53,582 nucleotides of DNA, taken from assembly GCA_964360605.1 (NCBI GenBank), contig CAYHXN010000003.1, forward strand, positions 1-53,582, written 5' to 3'. The notes under the pieces are model-generated. The model was not told the origin of the DNA. It was given only the letters and a program-made list of their open reading frames with translations, and searched no databases. The position numbers were made by a program, and so were the translations under genes. Shown in pieces: positions 15,548-23,496 of this stretch (the first letter of the stretch is position 1; each line of letters begins with the position of its first letter). Source of the stretch: CAYHXN01 sp964360605 (GTDB lineage: Bacteria; Patescibacteriota; Minisyncoccia; UBA6257; WO2-44-18).

Positions 15548-15869
15548 ATTGTTCTTTTTTCAACTTGTAACGGATGAGAGCATGGAACTGAAAGCCGGTA
15601 GGGAACACTGGCTCGTAGACTTCAGCGAAACGATCTTTGTTTTCTTTTTTCCATTTTTCCATTTCCTTCAACGTTTTTTCAATATCGCTTTGCGTGTCCG
15701 GGCAGGTAAACACTTTCCATTGGTATTCGGTACTTTGGTCTTGAATAATTGATGCTTCTGCCCTAAGCGCAACAGAGCTTGATCCAATACCCCAAGCCAT
15801 TATTCCAAACAACACCGCCAAAATAATAAAAACACCGATAGCGGATGTAAGTGTAACTTCTTCCTTCAC
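15546..15869 (-). CDS. Small single-pass membrane protein, unknown
   Basis: 107 residues starting at GTG 15869, preceded by AAAGGTGG at good spacing. A longer reading to 15914 from TTG has no such support. One transmembrane helix near the N-terminus (SAIGVFIILAVLFGIMAWGIG, about residues 8-28) follows a short charged start. The remainder is an external or cytosolic Lys/Glu-rich domain with one cysteine (TCPD) and a C-terminal beta-like stretch (GFQFHALIRYKL). No recognised family. Convergent with the lipoprotein gene and sharing its terminator. Confidence 0.65.
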   Translation of the reverse strand: MKEEVTLTSAIGVFIILAVLFGIMAWGIGSSSVALRAEASIIQDQSTEYQWKVFTCPDTQSDIEKTLKEMEKWKKENKDRFAEVYEPVFPTGFQFHALIRYKLKKEQ

Positions 15870-16017
15870 AAACCACCTTTTAAATTTCCGTATATAAATA
15901 TATATGGAACTCAAGATAATTCAAGTAGCCCCAGCGGGGTTTTCTAACACAATCAAAACTGATTATTTCTTAGATTGGAAAATTTATATTGCGCGGAAGA
16001 ACCCGAAAAAAACTTTG

Positions 16018-16088
16018 TGCCCCCACAAGGAATCGAACCTTGGTCAATTGCTTAAGAGGCAACTGCTTTACCATTAAGCTATGGGGGC
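16018..16088 (-). tRNA. tRNA-Lys (anticodon CTT)
   Basis: Minus strand: acceptor GCCCCCA/TGGGGGC, D stem GCTT/AAGC, anticodon stem GTTGC/GCAAT with loop CTCTTAA (anticodon CTT), T arm CAAGG-TTCGATT-CCTTG, discriminator A. CCA is not encoded (the next bases are C then A), so the Cca enzyme encoded at 20247 is needed to finish it. Confidence 0.92.
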
Positions 16089-16256
16089 AATCTGTGGATA
16101 ACCTATTTTATATTAATTTAGAATCCATCTCAATAATACTCTCTGACGCGATACTAGCCAATTTTATTCAGAACAAGACAGGAGGAGAAAACTGTGCTTT
16201 CAGCACGTTGACGACAACTAACGAAGTTATGGATAAAATTAGCTGTATCCCGAAGG

Positions 16257-16357
16257 GTTGCGGTCTAAATAGCCGAATCTCTGCGTCGCTCTTCCTCAAT
16301 GAAGCACCTGCTTTATTTCGTCATCGCTCCTTTATCTCGGCTATTTATTCTCGCAAC
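16257..16357. other. Inverted-repeat element in a gene-free stretch
   Basis: GTTGCG (16257-16262) with CGCAAC (16352-16357) and AAATAGCCGA (16267-16276) with TCGGCTATTT (16337-16346) form a 16-pair stem closing about 60 nt. The surrounding 16090-16410 has no convincing gene; a short SD-like AGGAGGAG followed by GTG gives only five codons. Structured RNA or a repeat remnant are both possible. Confidence 0.5.
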
Positions 16358-16410
16358 GCGTCTGTGAATTATTATTGAGATGGATTCTGATATACTTAAA
16401 AGTATACGAA

Positions 16411-16593
16411 ATGACTAAGAATTTTCTGTTGGTAATTGTAATCGCGGCAGTTGTCGTCGGGGCGGCTATCGGCGGTTACATTTACTGGAAAAAATATCGC
16501 GGCGGAGGCTCGCCGGTTTCCGATAAACTCTTAAAAGAACTATATACGCCCATCAACATTCCGACGAATCCGTTAGAAAACATTAATAAATAA
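16411..16593 (+). CDS. Small membrane protein with NP motif (1)
   Basis: 60 residues: an N-terminal transmembrane helix (LLVIVIAAVVVGAAIGGYIYW), a basic KKYRGGG patch and a tail ending PINIPTNPLENINK. The next gene, 6 nt on, encodes a protein with the same plan (helix, then a tail with ITTNPG...INPIDRANPF), so these are probably paralogues. Both precede the giant cysteine-rich protein, in one transcription unit. ATG at 16411 chosen; an upstream reading from 16375 begins with unlikely sequence. Function unknown. Confidence 0.6.
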   Translation: MTKNFLLVIVIAAVVVGAAIGGYIYWKKYRGGGSPVSDKLLKELYTPINIPTNPLENINK

Positions 16594-16599
16594 TTAAGT

Positions 16600-16818
16600 A
16601 TGAAAAAAAATATTTGGATTGTTATCGCTGTTATAATTGCTGTTGCGGTAGCTGCTTATTTGTATTTCAAGACGACCGAGAAAAAGGGCGCTGTAGGAAC
16701 CGCAGAGGAAGTAAGCGAAGCCGTTCCCAAAATTACTACCAATCCCGGAGCAGAAGTGCCAGAAATTAATCCGATTGATAGAGCCAATCCTTTCAAATAC
16801 CAAAATCCTCTTAGATAA
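16600..16818 (+). CDS. Small membrane protein with NP motif (2)
   Basis: 72 residues. The N-terminal helix (IWIVIAVIIAVAVAAYLYF) is followed by a charged linker and the tail TTNPGAEVPEINPIDRANPF, similar in plan to the preceding gene. It ends one base before the ATG of the giant surface protein at 16820, so the three are surely co-transcribed. It may help export or anchor that protein, or be a small pilin-like or accessory membrane peptide. Only the topology and position support this. Confidence 0.6.
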   Translation: MKKNIWIVIAVIIAVAVAAYLYFKTTEKKGAVGTAEEVSEAVPKITTNPGAEVPEINPIDRANPFKYQNPLR

Positions 16819-16819
16819 A

Positions 16820-19800
16820 ATGATAACTAATATATTAAATAGAAAGATAAGCAATAAAATACTGGCAGGCATTATTTTGCTATTGGGAGTTCTTATAAGC
16901 TTTTCAATTATTCAAGTTCAGGCCGCTACCAATGATTCTGTAATTAGTTTTAAAAAAGATCCGACTTCTAATCTTTTTACGCTAACTATAAAAGATCCGG
17001 ATGGAATACAAGAGTTCTCCTTGAGTCCGGTGGGAAAGTTTCCCTACGGCGGGGGACTAAGCGGTTGTCCCAAAACATTCAGCATCAATAACACCTCCTT
17101 TGCCAACCCCGATGATTTTACTCCGGTAATGCCGGCATATATTATTGATTGCAAAAACAACACTCTGAATCTGGAAATTCCACCGCCTGAAGATGGTGTA
17201 ACTAAGAGTCGGGCTATTCAAAAAGAGGAACCGCTACCGCCCCCTCCACTGCCGCCACAAAAACCCAAAGAAGAAAAACCAGCGGAAGAGCGCACTCTTA
17301 GCGACGTACAATATCCAGTTAAGGACTTGGGTGATTGTCAAAACGAAGCAGAATGCCGCAGTTACTGCGATAATTCCGAACACACCAAAGAATGTTTGGC
17401 TTTTGCTAAAAAATACAATCTTTTATCTGACGAGGAAATTAAAGAAGTAACTGATGAGTTTTTAAACGTTAAAAATGGTCCCGGCGGATGCAATTCGGGG
17501 ACTTCCTGTGAGGCTTATTGCAGTAATATTGATCACTTAGACGAATGCATCACTTTTGCGGAAGAAACCGGTTATTATTCTGGCGATGAACTTGCTGAAG
17601 CCCGAAAATTCCAGGCTCTGGTAAAAAGCGGCAAGCAATTCCCGGGCGATTGCAAAGACAGAAATACTTGCGAAATTTATTGCGGCGATTCAAGCCACAT
17701 GGAAGAATGTTTGGATTTTGCGGAAGAAACCGGATTTATGTCACAAGAAGAAATTGATCAGGCAAGAAAAGTCATGCCTTTGATGCAACGCGGCGAAACA
17801 CCCGGGGGATGTAATTCTAAAGAGCAATGCGAAAAGTATTGCTTTGAAGAAGAACATCTTGAGGAATGTATCGCTTTTGCTGACAAAGCCGGACTTCTTT
17901 CCGATGAAGAAAGGGAAATGATTAAAAAAACCGGCGGTAAAGGACCCGGTGGTTGCCGCAGTAAAGATCAGTGCGAATCTTATTGCGAAGCCAACCAAGA
18001 AGAGTGCTTCAATTGGGCGATTGAAAATGACTTGATGAGCGAGACTGATTTACAAAAAATGCGCGAGGGCATGACTCGCTTTAAAGAAGAGTTGGATAAA
18101 ATTCCGCCAGAGGTTGTTCAGTGTCTTAAAGACGCCATTGGAGAAGAAAATTTCAACAGATTGGCAAATGGGCAGCCGGTATTTGATCGCAGTATGGAAA
18201 GCAAAATGAAATCCTGCTTCAACCAAATAACTTCCCAATTGAGTGGACAACTTAATGCTCTTCCACCGGAAGCAGCCGAGTGCATCAAGAACACTATCGG
18301 TGAAGATGGTCTGGAAAAACTCCAAAGTGGGGAATTTGATGAGGATGTGGATTTCCATAGTTTAGAAAGTTGTTTCCAACAATTGCAAACTTCATTTGGC
18401 GGACCGGGCGCTTTTGGAGGACCGGGTGGTTGTCAATCTGAAGAAGAATGCCAAGCTTATTGCGAATCTAACCAAGAAGAATGTCAGGAGTTTGGACCGC
18501 CAGGCGGCGGCGGTTTACCCGGTGGTCCGGGCGGTTTTTCCGGCCCAGGAGGATGTAATTCAATTGAGTCATGTACTGCTTTTTGCCAAGAAGATCCCGA
18601 GGAGTGCCAAAACTTTACTCCTCCGGATGAAGGTCCGGGCGGTGGATTCCCGGGCGGTCCGGGTGGCTGCACTAGCCAAGAAGAATGCCAAGAATACTGT
18701 CAAGAACACCCTACTGAATGCGAAGGTGAAAGAAATAACAATGATACCGAAAGCGAGGAAGAATTCTCGGCCTGTGTTCGTGATGGTATGGCAGAGGAGT
18801 ATGTTTGCGGAATAAATGGTAGGGGCGCTGAACCCGGAATTGAAACAACTTACTTTAATGAGTGCCACGCGAAACAACATGACGTGCAAATTCTCCATGA
18901 TGGTATTTGTAAAAATCATAAACCTTGTTCAGATATTGCTCACCCTGTTTGCGGTAGAGACAACGGAACTTATGTGGCCGAATGTTACGCTAAGGAAAAT
19001 GGCACGGAGGTGAAGCACGAGGGCGTTTGCACGAACGAAGATTTTGACGGGAATGTTCCGAGTGAATGCACGAATCAGGAAGAATGTCAGGCTTATTGTC
19101 AAACCCATTACACCGATCCTGCCTGCGGTGGTACGCCGCCGTCTCCAACTCAAAGTTGCGCTCCACTACCTTCCGGCTTAGTCAGTTGGTTGGACGATGA
19201 TACTTTATCAGATGCTAGCGGTGGCGGCGTCACTCTTGCTCCAGGAAAAGTCGGGCAGGCGTTAAAGTTTGACGGAGTCGGCGGATACGTTAACGATGAA
19301 AATCCTGCGAATTTAAATTTTGGAGCTGGACCGTTTTCCTTAGAGGCTTGGATTAATTGGGATGGCGGCGGATCCTCTAAGGGTAATATCATCAGAAAAT
19401 CAAATTATCCCGTAAGCGGCGATGGAGCGGGTTATTGGCTGATTATAGGTAAAGATAATAGTATATTAGAATTTTTTGCAGGAGAAACTGTTGGCAACGC
19501 GGGCAAATCTAGAGGAAGGGTTTCTGCGCCGATAAGTTCAGGAACTTGGTATTACGTCGCTGCCACAAGAAATAGTTCCGGCTTAATGAGTCTGTACATA
19601 GATGGCCAATTAAAAGGTACTGCCGAAGCCGCAGGCGCTAACACAACTAGCGAAGCTCCGTTCACGCTTGGAGCGTGGGATGATCGATTCGGCATTACAG
19701 AGATGTTCTCGGGCTTGATTGATGAAGTTTCCGTATACAATAAATCACTAAGCACGTCAGAAATTCAAGCTATTTTCAATGCGGGCAACGCCGGTAAGTG

Positions 19801-20056
19801 CTCTAATGAATCGCAACAACAATATCCAGTTCCAGATCAAAATCAATATCAGGAAAAATATCAAAAACAATACGAAGAACAATATCAGCAATACCAACAA
19901 TACCCGACCGGCCCCTCTAATTACCCAACGTCTCCGGAAGAATATTGCAAACAATATCCGGAAAAATGCCAGGGCTATCCGCCCCAATCACGATTGAATC
20001 CGCCAGCACTAGGAGAATTATCGGTTGGATTACTCTTAAACTTTTTGGAAAGATAA
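16820..20056 (+). CDS. Giant secreted cysteine-rich protein with Kazal-like and LamG-like domains
   Basis: 1078 residues. The N-terminus (ILAGIILLLGVLISFSIIQVQA) is a signal peptide. After a Pro-rich linker come at least eight repeats of the form P-G-G-C-x5-C-x2-Y-C-x6-8-E-C-x2-F (about residues 165-640). The first four or five end in an FAEETG..S.EE helix, and the later ones are separated by Gly/Pro-rich linkers. Two Kazal-like modules follow (EEYVCGINGRG and HPVCGRDNGTYVAECYA), a ninth cysteine repeat, then a LamG/concanavalin-like domain of about 200 residues (LVSWLDDD to FSGLIDEVSVYNKSLS). The tail is Gln/Tyr-rich and ends in a last cysteine motif. Probably a disulfide-stabilised surface adhesin or inhibitor. 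No sorting motif seen. Confidence 0.8.
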   Translation: MITNILNRKISNKILAGIILLLGVLISFSIIQVQAATNDSVISFKKDPTSNLFTLTIKDPDGIQEFSLSPVGKFPYGGGLSGCPKTFSINNTSFANPDDFTPVMPAYIIDCKNNTLNLEIPPPEDGVTKSRAIQKEEPLPPPPLPPQKPKEEKPAEERTLSDVQYPVKDLGDCQNEAECRSYCDNSEHTKECLAFAKKYNLLSDEEIKEVTDEFLNVKNGPGGCNSGTSCEAYCSNIDHLDECITFAEETGYYSGDELAEARKFQALVKSGKQFPGDCKDRNTCEIYCGDSSHMEECLDFAEETGFMSQEEIDQARKVMPLMQRGETPGGCNSKEQCEKYCFEEEHLEECIAFADKAGLLSDEEREMIKKTGGKGPGGCRSKDQCESYCEANQEECFNWAIENDLMSETDLQKMREGMTRFKEELDKIPPEVVQCLKDAIGEENFNRLANGQPVFDRSMESKMKSCFNQITSQLSGQLNALPPEAAECIKNTIGEDGLEKLQSGEFDEDVDFHSLESCFQQLQTSFGGPGAFGGPGGCQSEEECQAYCESNQEECQEFGPPGGGGLPGGPGGFSGPGGCNSIESCTAFCQEDPEECQNFTPPDEGPGGGFPGGPGGCTSQEECQEYCQEHPTECEGERNNNDTESEEEFSACVRDGMAEEYVCGINGRGAEPGIETTYFNECHAKQHDVQILHDGICKNHKPCSDIAHPVCGRDNGTYVAECYAKENGTEVKHEGVCTNEDFDGNVPSECTNQEECQAYCQTHYTDPACGGTPPSPTQSCAPLPSGLVSWLDDDTLSDASGGGVTLAPGKVGQALKFDGVGGYVNDENPANLNFGAGPFSLEAWINWDGGGSSKGNIIRKSNYPVSGDGAGYWLIIGKDNSILEFFAGETVGNAGKSRGRVSAPISSGTWYYVAATRNSSGLMSLYIDGQLKGTAEAAGANTTSEAPFTLGAWDDRFGITEMFSGLIDEVSVYNKSLSTSEIQAIFNAGNAGKCSNESQQQYPVPDQNQYQEKYQKQYEEQYQQYQQYPTGPSNYPTSPEEYCKQYPEKCQGYPPQSRLNPPALGELSVGLLLNFLER

Positions 20057-20060
20057 ACTT

Positions 20061-20093
20061 AAAACCTCCTTAATGTTACATCGGGGAGGTTTT
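20061..20093 (+). terminator. Terminator of the surface-protein operon
   Basis: AAAACCTCC (20061-20069) pairs with GGAGGTTTT (20085-20093), followed by ATTTT. Confidence 0.75.
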
Positions 20094-20099
20094 ATTTTG

Positions 20100-20171
20100 T
20101 GCCCTCGCCCCGACTCGAACGGGGAATAACAGGTTCGAAGCCTGTCGTGATATCCATTTCACCACGAGGGC
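20100..20171 (-). tRNA. tRNA-Arg (anticodon TCG)
   Basis: Minus strand: acceptor GCCCTCG/CGAGGGC, D stem GTGA/TCAC, anticodon stem ACAGG/CCTGT with loop CTTCGAA (anticodon TCG), T arm CCCCG-type stem around TTCGAGT, discriminator A at 20100. CCA not encoded. Confidence 0.92.
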
Positions 20172-20183
20172 AATATCGCTTAT

Positions 20184-20189
20184 TATAAT
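20184..20189 (+). promoter_or_regulatory. -10 box upstream of the cca leader ORF
   Basis: TATAAT ending 9 nt before the ATG of a 13-codon ORF. The -35 would fall in the tRNA-Arg gene. Predicts a transcript with only about 3 nt before that ATG. Confidence 0.5.
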
Positions 20190-20198
20190 ATAGTAAAG

Positions 20199-20240
20199 AT
20201 GGAAAAATTTGAAGCTAGTTTTTCGCCAGAAGAAAAATAA
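20199..20240 (+). CDS. Short ORF in the cca leader
   Basis: 13 codons (MEKFEASFSPEEK) ending in TAA 6 nt before the cca ATG, with the AAAGG of the cca ribosome-binding site overlapping its stop. It could act as a translated leader that delivers ribosomes to cca by reinitiation, or be a chance ORF. No regulatory codon run is visible. Confidence 0.35.
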   Translation: MEKFEASFSPEEK

Positions 20241-20246
20241 AGGTTT

Positions 20247-21806
20247 ATGGAAATTCCTAAAGAAATAGAATCCGTCAGTAAAAAAATCGCCGAAGCGGGC
20301 TTTGAGTCCTATTTAGTGGGCGGATGTGTCCGGGATTATTTATTGGATAAAAAACCCAAAGATTGGGATTTTACCACCAATGCCAAGCCGGAAGAAATTT
20401 TAAAAATTTTTCCCGATAGCGTTTATGAAAATCAATTCGGCACCGTCGGCGTTAAAACCCGATCAGAAAATTCCGCCACGGCTTTAGTGGAAGTTACGAC
20501 TTTCCGTAAAGAAGGAAAATACACTGACAAACGGCATCCCGATGAAATAACTTTCGCCAAAACCGTTGAGGAAGATCTTTCACGAAGAGATTTTACGGTG
20601 AACGCGATAGCTATAGAGTTAACAAGCGACCACCGCCAAGGCGGGGCAGGCAAGCGACAAGCGACAAGTAATAAAACCCGCGCCCATGTCGCTACGCCCA
20701 TGTCGCTGATTGACCCGTTTGGCGGGCAAAAAGATTTGGAGAAAAAAATCATCCGCGCGGTGGGAAACGCTGATGAAAGATTTAAAGAAGACGCCCTCCG
20801 ATTGATGCGCGCTGTTCGTTTTTCCGCCCAATTAGGTTTTGAAATTGAAAAAGATACCGCCAGCGCCGCGGAAAAAAATGCTGGTCTTTTGGAATTTATC
20901 GCTAAAGAACGGATTGCCGAGGAACTTTCTAAATTATTAATGACCGAAAATGCCGCCGATGGCATCCGCAGAATGTCCAAACTGGGACTATTAAAATATG
21001 TTGTTCCGGAATTAGAAGAAGGCGTGGAGATGGAGCAAAATAAGCACCATATTTACACGGTTTTTGAACACAATGTTCGGGCGCTGGACTATGCCGCCCA
21101 ACAAAATTTTCCGCTGGAATTGCGAATCGCTTCATTGCTCCACGACGTTGGAAAGCCTCGGACTCGCGTTTTTAAATCTGACTCGCGCGGCGCCAAAACT
21201 TATCGGGGCAAAAAAGGCGATTGGACTTTCTACCAACACCAGTATGCTGGCGAAAAAATGGCGGTGGAAATTCTGGACCGCCTGAAATTTCCTAAAAAAA
21301 TGATTGAAGAAATCGCCCTTTTAGTTCGCGAACACATGTTTGTTTATGACCCGGAGTTAGTTACGGAAAAAGGAGTGCGCCGATTGGTAAATCGCGTGGG
21401 ACCAGAAAATATTGATAATTTATTTTCCGTTCGCGAAGCCGACCGGATTGGTTCCGGAGTCGCCAAGGCCGTTCCTTACCGCCTGCGGCACCTCAAAGCA
21501 ATGATTGAAAAAGTGAAAAAAGATCCGATCAGCGTCAAAATGTTGAAGGTGAACGGTAATGATGTAATCAAAGAATTAAAAATTGAACCCGGTCCGAAGG
21601 TTGGCCAGATTTTGAGTATTTTATTGGAGGAAACTTTAGATAATCCGAAGTTAAACGAAAAAGAAAAATTAATCAAAAAAATTCATGAATTAAACAAGTT
21701 CTCGGAAAAAGAACTACAAAAAATGATGGCAGCCGCGAAAAAGAAAGCGGCGAATGTCCAAAAAAGAATTGACGAAGAGGTAATGAAGAAGTATTTTGTG
21801 AAGTAA
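20247..21806 (+). CDS. cca: CCA tRNA nucleotidyltransferase with HD domain
   Basis: Adds the 3' CCA to tRNAs; needed here because none of the tRNAs in the window encodes CCA. Class II nucleotidyltransferase signatures: LVGGCVRDYLL (about 23-33) and the catalytic DWDF (about 39-42), then RRDFTVNAIA and the LMRAVRFSAQLGF helix. The HD phosphohydrolase domain has LLHDVGKPRTR (about 297) and a later VREHMFVY. Length 519. Around residues 128-150 there is an atypical insertion (DHRQGGAGKRQATSNKTRAH) encoded by GC-rich repeat-like DNA and a tandem CGCCCATGTCGCT duplication, probably a tolerated repeat insertion. Confidence 0.93.
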   Translation: MEIPKEIESVSKKIAEAGFESYLVGGCVRDYLLDKKPKDWDFTTNAKPEEILKIFPDSVYENQFGTVGVKTRSENSATALVEVTTFRKEGKYTDKRHPDEITFAKTVEEDLSRRDFTVNAIAIELTSDHRQGGAGKRQATSNKTRAHVATPMSLIDPFGGQKDLEKKIIRAVGNADERFKEDALRLMRAVRFSAQLGFEIEKDTASAAEKNAGLLEFIAKERIAEELSKLLMTENAADGIRRMSKLGLLKYVVPELEEGVEMEQNKHHIYTVFEHNVRALDYAAQQNFPLELRIASLLHDVGKPRTRVFKSDSRGAKTYRGKKGDWTFYQHQYAGEKMAVEILDRLKFPKKMIEEIALLVREHMFVYDPELVTEKGVRRLVNRVGPENIDNLFSVREADRIGSGVAKAVPYRLRHLKAMIEKVKKDPISVKMLKVNGNDVIKELKIEPGPKVGQILSILLEETLDNPKLNEKEKLIKKIHELNKFSEKELQKMMAAAKKKAANVQKRIDEEVMKKYFVK

Positions 21807-21811
21807 TACTA

Positions 21812-21882
21812 CGGAGCGTAGTGTAATGGCAGCACGAGTCCTTCGGGAGGATTTAGTCGCGGTTCAAATCCGCGCGCTCCGA
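21812..21882 (+). tRNA. tRNA-Pro (anticodon CGG)
   Basis: Acceptor CGGAGCG/CGCTCCG, D stem GTGT/GCAC, anticodon stem AGTCC/GGATT with loop TTCGGGA (anticodon CGG), T arm CGCGG-TTCAAAT-CCGCG, discriminator A. The C1-G72 pair is typical of tRNA-Pro. CCA not encoded. It begins 5 nt after the cca stop. Confidence 0.92.
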
Positions 21883-21886
21883 CAGT

Positions 21887-21935
21887 TAGGTACAAAGTTC
21901 GAATCCTGGGCAACCGACTCCGGCATGATACACTA
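21887..21935 (+). other. Possible degenerate tRNA 3'-half
   Basis: AAAGTTCGAATCCTGGGCAACC resembles a T arm and acceptor end but forms no complete cloverleaf. It lies between intact tRNA-Pro and a homing-type nuclease gene, so it may be a remnant of tRNA-targeted insertion. Confidence 0.35.
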
Positions 21936-21943
21936 AAGAATAA

Positions 21944-22801
21944 ATGCCGGGGGTTCAATGCCGCAACTGTAAGAAAATTTTTTTTAAATCCCGAAATAGA
22001 TTTAATGAGAATAAAAAATTGGGATATAATTTTTATTGCTCGATTTTTTGCCAAGGCAAATCATTTAGAAGACGATCGGAATTTATTTGTGAAAATACAA
22101 AGTGTAGAAAAAAATTTGAAAAATTAAGAAAAGAAATTGGCCCGCACAACTATTGTTCCACAAGCTGTGCGGCGATTGTCAACAATCAGAAATTCCCTAA
22201 ATGGAGACCGAAATTAAAGTTGTGTAAGGTATGCGAAAAACAATTTAGGGGCGGTAATAAATATTGTTCCATTCCTTGCTACAAACAATCCCGTGTAAGA
22301 CATGAACCAGACGACTTACTTAAACAGATAAAGTTTGTCTATAAAAAATTCGGTCGGGTTCCGGCAAGACGGGAAGTTCCTAATATAGACGGCGCTTGCA
22401 GATATGCCTTTGGCACATGGAATAATGCCATTGTCGCTGCCGGCTTAACTCCCAATCGTTCTCACGAAAATAGAATGTATAAACGCACTATAACTAAAGC
22501 TAAGGATGGCCATTTTTGCGACTCTATTTCTGAGGCTCTTATTGATAATTGGCTCGAAGAACGCAATATTAAACATGAGAAAAATGTTAAATATCCTAAT
22601 AGTGGGCACGTAGCAGATTGGAAAGTAGGAAATTTTTTTGTTGAATACTTCGGTTTAGCTAAAGATAGTCCTAGGTATGATAGAAACGTGAAAATCAAAC
22701 AAAAACTTTGTAAAAGATCTGGAATAAAATTAATTGAAATCTATCCCACAGATCTATATCCTAAATTAAACTTGAGTGCTAAATTGCGAAGTTTTTTCTA
22801 A
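21944..22801 (+). CDS. Homing-type endonuclease with zinc knuckles and PD-(D/E)XK-like domain
   Basis: 285 residues. The N-terminal half has successive Cys pairs (CRNCKK, FYCSIFC, CENTKCRKK, NYCSTSC, CKVCEKQ, KYCSIPC), i.e. about three zinc-ribbon units. It is followed by a homing-endonuclease-associated helical repeat (DLLKQIKFVYKKFGRVPARR to GTWNNAIVAAGL). The C-terminal SEALIDNWLEERNI, HVADWKVGNFFVEYFG and KIKQKLCKRSGIKLIEI follow the E...D...E-x-K order of PD-(D/E)XK nucleases of the very-short-patch/I-Ssp6803I kind. Position right after tRNA-Pro fits an element that targets tRNA genes. TGATACACT about 9 nt upstream is an extended -10, so the message is nearly leaderless. Activity not shown. 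Confidence 0.7.
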   Translation: MPGVQCRNCKKIFFKSRNRFNENKKLGYNFYCSIFCQGKSFRRRSEFICENTKCRKKFEKLRKEIGPHNYCSTSCAAIVNNQKFPKWRPKLKLCKVCEKQFRGGNKYCSIPCYKQSRVRHEPDDLLKQIKFVYKKFGRVPARREVPNIDGACRYAFGTWNNAIVAAGLTPNRSHENRMYKRTITKAKDGHFCDSISEALIDNWLEERNIKHEKNVKYPNSGHVADWKVGNFFVEYFGLAKDSPRYDRNVKIKQKLCKRSGIKLIEIYPTDLYPKLNLSAKLRSFF

Positions 22802-22817
22802 TTCCTATCAGCCCGAC

Positions 22818-22840
22818 AAAAAAACCGCCGGTGGGCGGTT
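22818..22840 (-). terminator. Terminator of the membrane protein gene at 22850
   Basis: Minus-strand AACCGCC-CACC-GGCGGTT followed by a run of T, 9 nt after the stop codon. Confidence 0.82.
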
Positions 22841-22849
22841 CAATGCGGG

Positions 22850-23467
22850 TTACTCAATAGTTTTTATTCTGAAAAGGAGATAGGCGGATGCTCTTTCCGG
22901 CTGGGAATTTAAAGGACTTATTTTCTGACTAAAGAAGTAATAGGTTTCGTTAGTCCAGTATATGACTTGGTCAAAGTATTTCCTTATAATCCTTTTGCTA
23001 GTAACCTTATAAAGAAAAAGGTAGTTCTGGAGAGAGCTGTCGTTATCAAGTATCGGGTCTTTCATAAAATCTAAATTGAATTTTTCATCAATAGAAAAGT
23101 CCGGACGATTTAAAAAATTCTTAAGTTTTAAAAATCTTATTCCGCTTTTTATCAGTTCCATGACTTCTGAATCGGTAAGCGGGATTCCTTTATCCAAAGA
23201 ATTAAAAATTAAAACTTCCGTGTCTAAAATTTCTATATTTAAAAGCACTGCCTGCTCAAAAATTTCCTCGCGCTGGCTTTCGGGAAGCTCCATTATGGCC
23301 TGATAAAATCCTTCTTCGCTATTATATTTATTTTTTACAACATTAACTTCAGCTTGATTTCCAGAAAAAGAATAAAGGCCGTAAAGGTTGTATAAGAAAA
23401 AGCTAAGAGAAAAAATAAAAGCTATAAACAAAACCGCGGTCAGAATATTTTTGGCCACCGCTTCCAC
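22850..23467 (-). CDS. Single-pass membrane protein, unknown
   Basis: 205 residues from a GTG start. One N-terminal transmembrane helix (ILTAVLFIAFIFSLSFFLYNLYGLY, about 8-32). The rest is a helical extracytoplasmic or cytosolic domain rich in Glu, Leu and Asn (LPESQREEIFEQAVLLNIEIL; LIKSGIRFLKLKNFL) and aromatic near the end (YWTNETYYFFSQ). No catalytic motif or family recognised. Divergent from the gene at 23497, with only 29 nt between start codons, so their promoters overlap. Confidence 0.6.
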   Translation of the reverse strand: MEAVAKNILTAVLFIAFIFSLSFFLYNLYGLYSFSGNQAEVNVVKNKYNSEEGFYQAIMELPESQREEIFEQAVLLNIEILDTEVLIFNSLDKGIPLTDSEVMELIKSGIRFLKLKNFLNRPDFSIDEKFNLDFMKDPILDNDSSLQNYLFLYKVTSKRIIRKYFDQVIYWTNETYYFFSQKISPLNSQPERASAYLLFRIKTIE

Positions 23468-23496
23468 TTTGAAACAGCTAAGGTTAGAATAGGAAA

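Noticed and set aside
16093..16101. Perfect DnaA box TGTGGATAA (reverse TTATCCACA)
   Set aside because: A single 9-mer in about 53 kb is expected by chance roughly every second window, and no other boxes or origin genes are beside it.
16150..16230. AGGAGGAG followed by GTG as a short gene
   Set aside because: The frame closes after five codons; no stem or conserved codon run suggests a leader peptide.
18484..18672. Gly/Pro-rich antisense ORF in the giant surface protein gene
   Set aside because: Shadow of the Gly/Pro repeat coding strand.
21809..22054. Minus-strand ORF ending GARGFEPRLNPPEG
   Set aside because: It is the antisense of tRNA-Pro; this peptide is a well-known false product of tRNA shadows.
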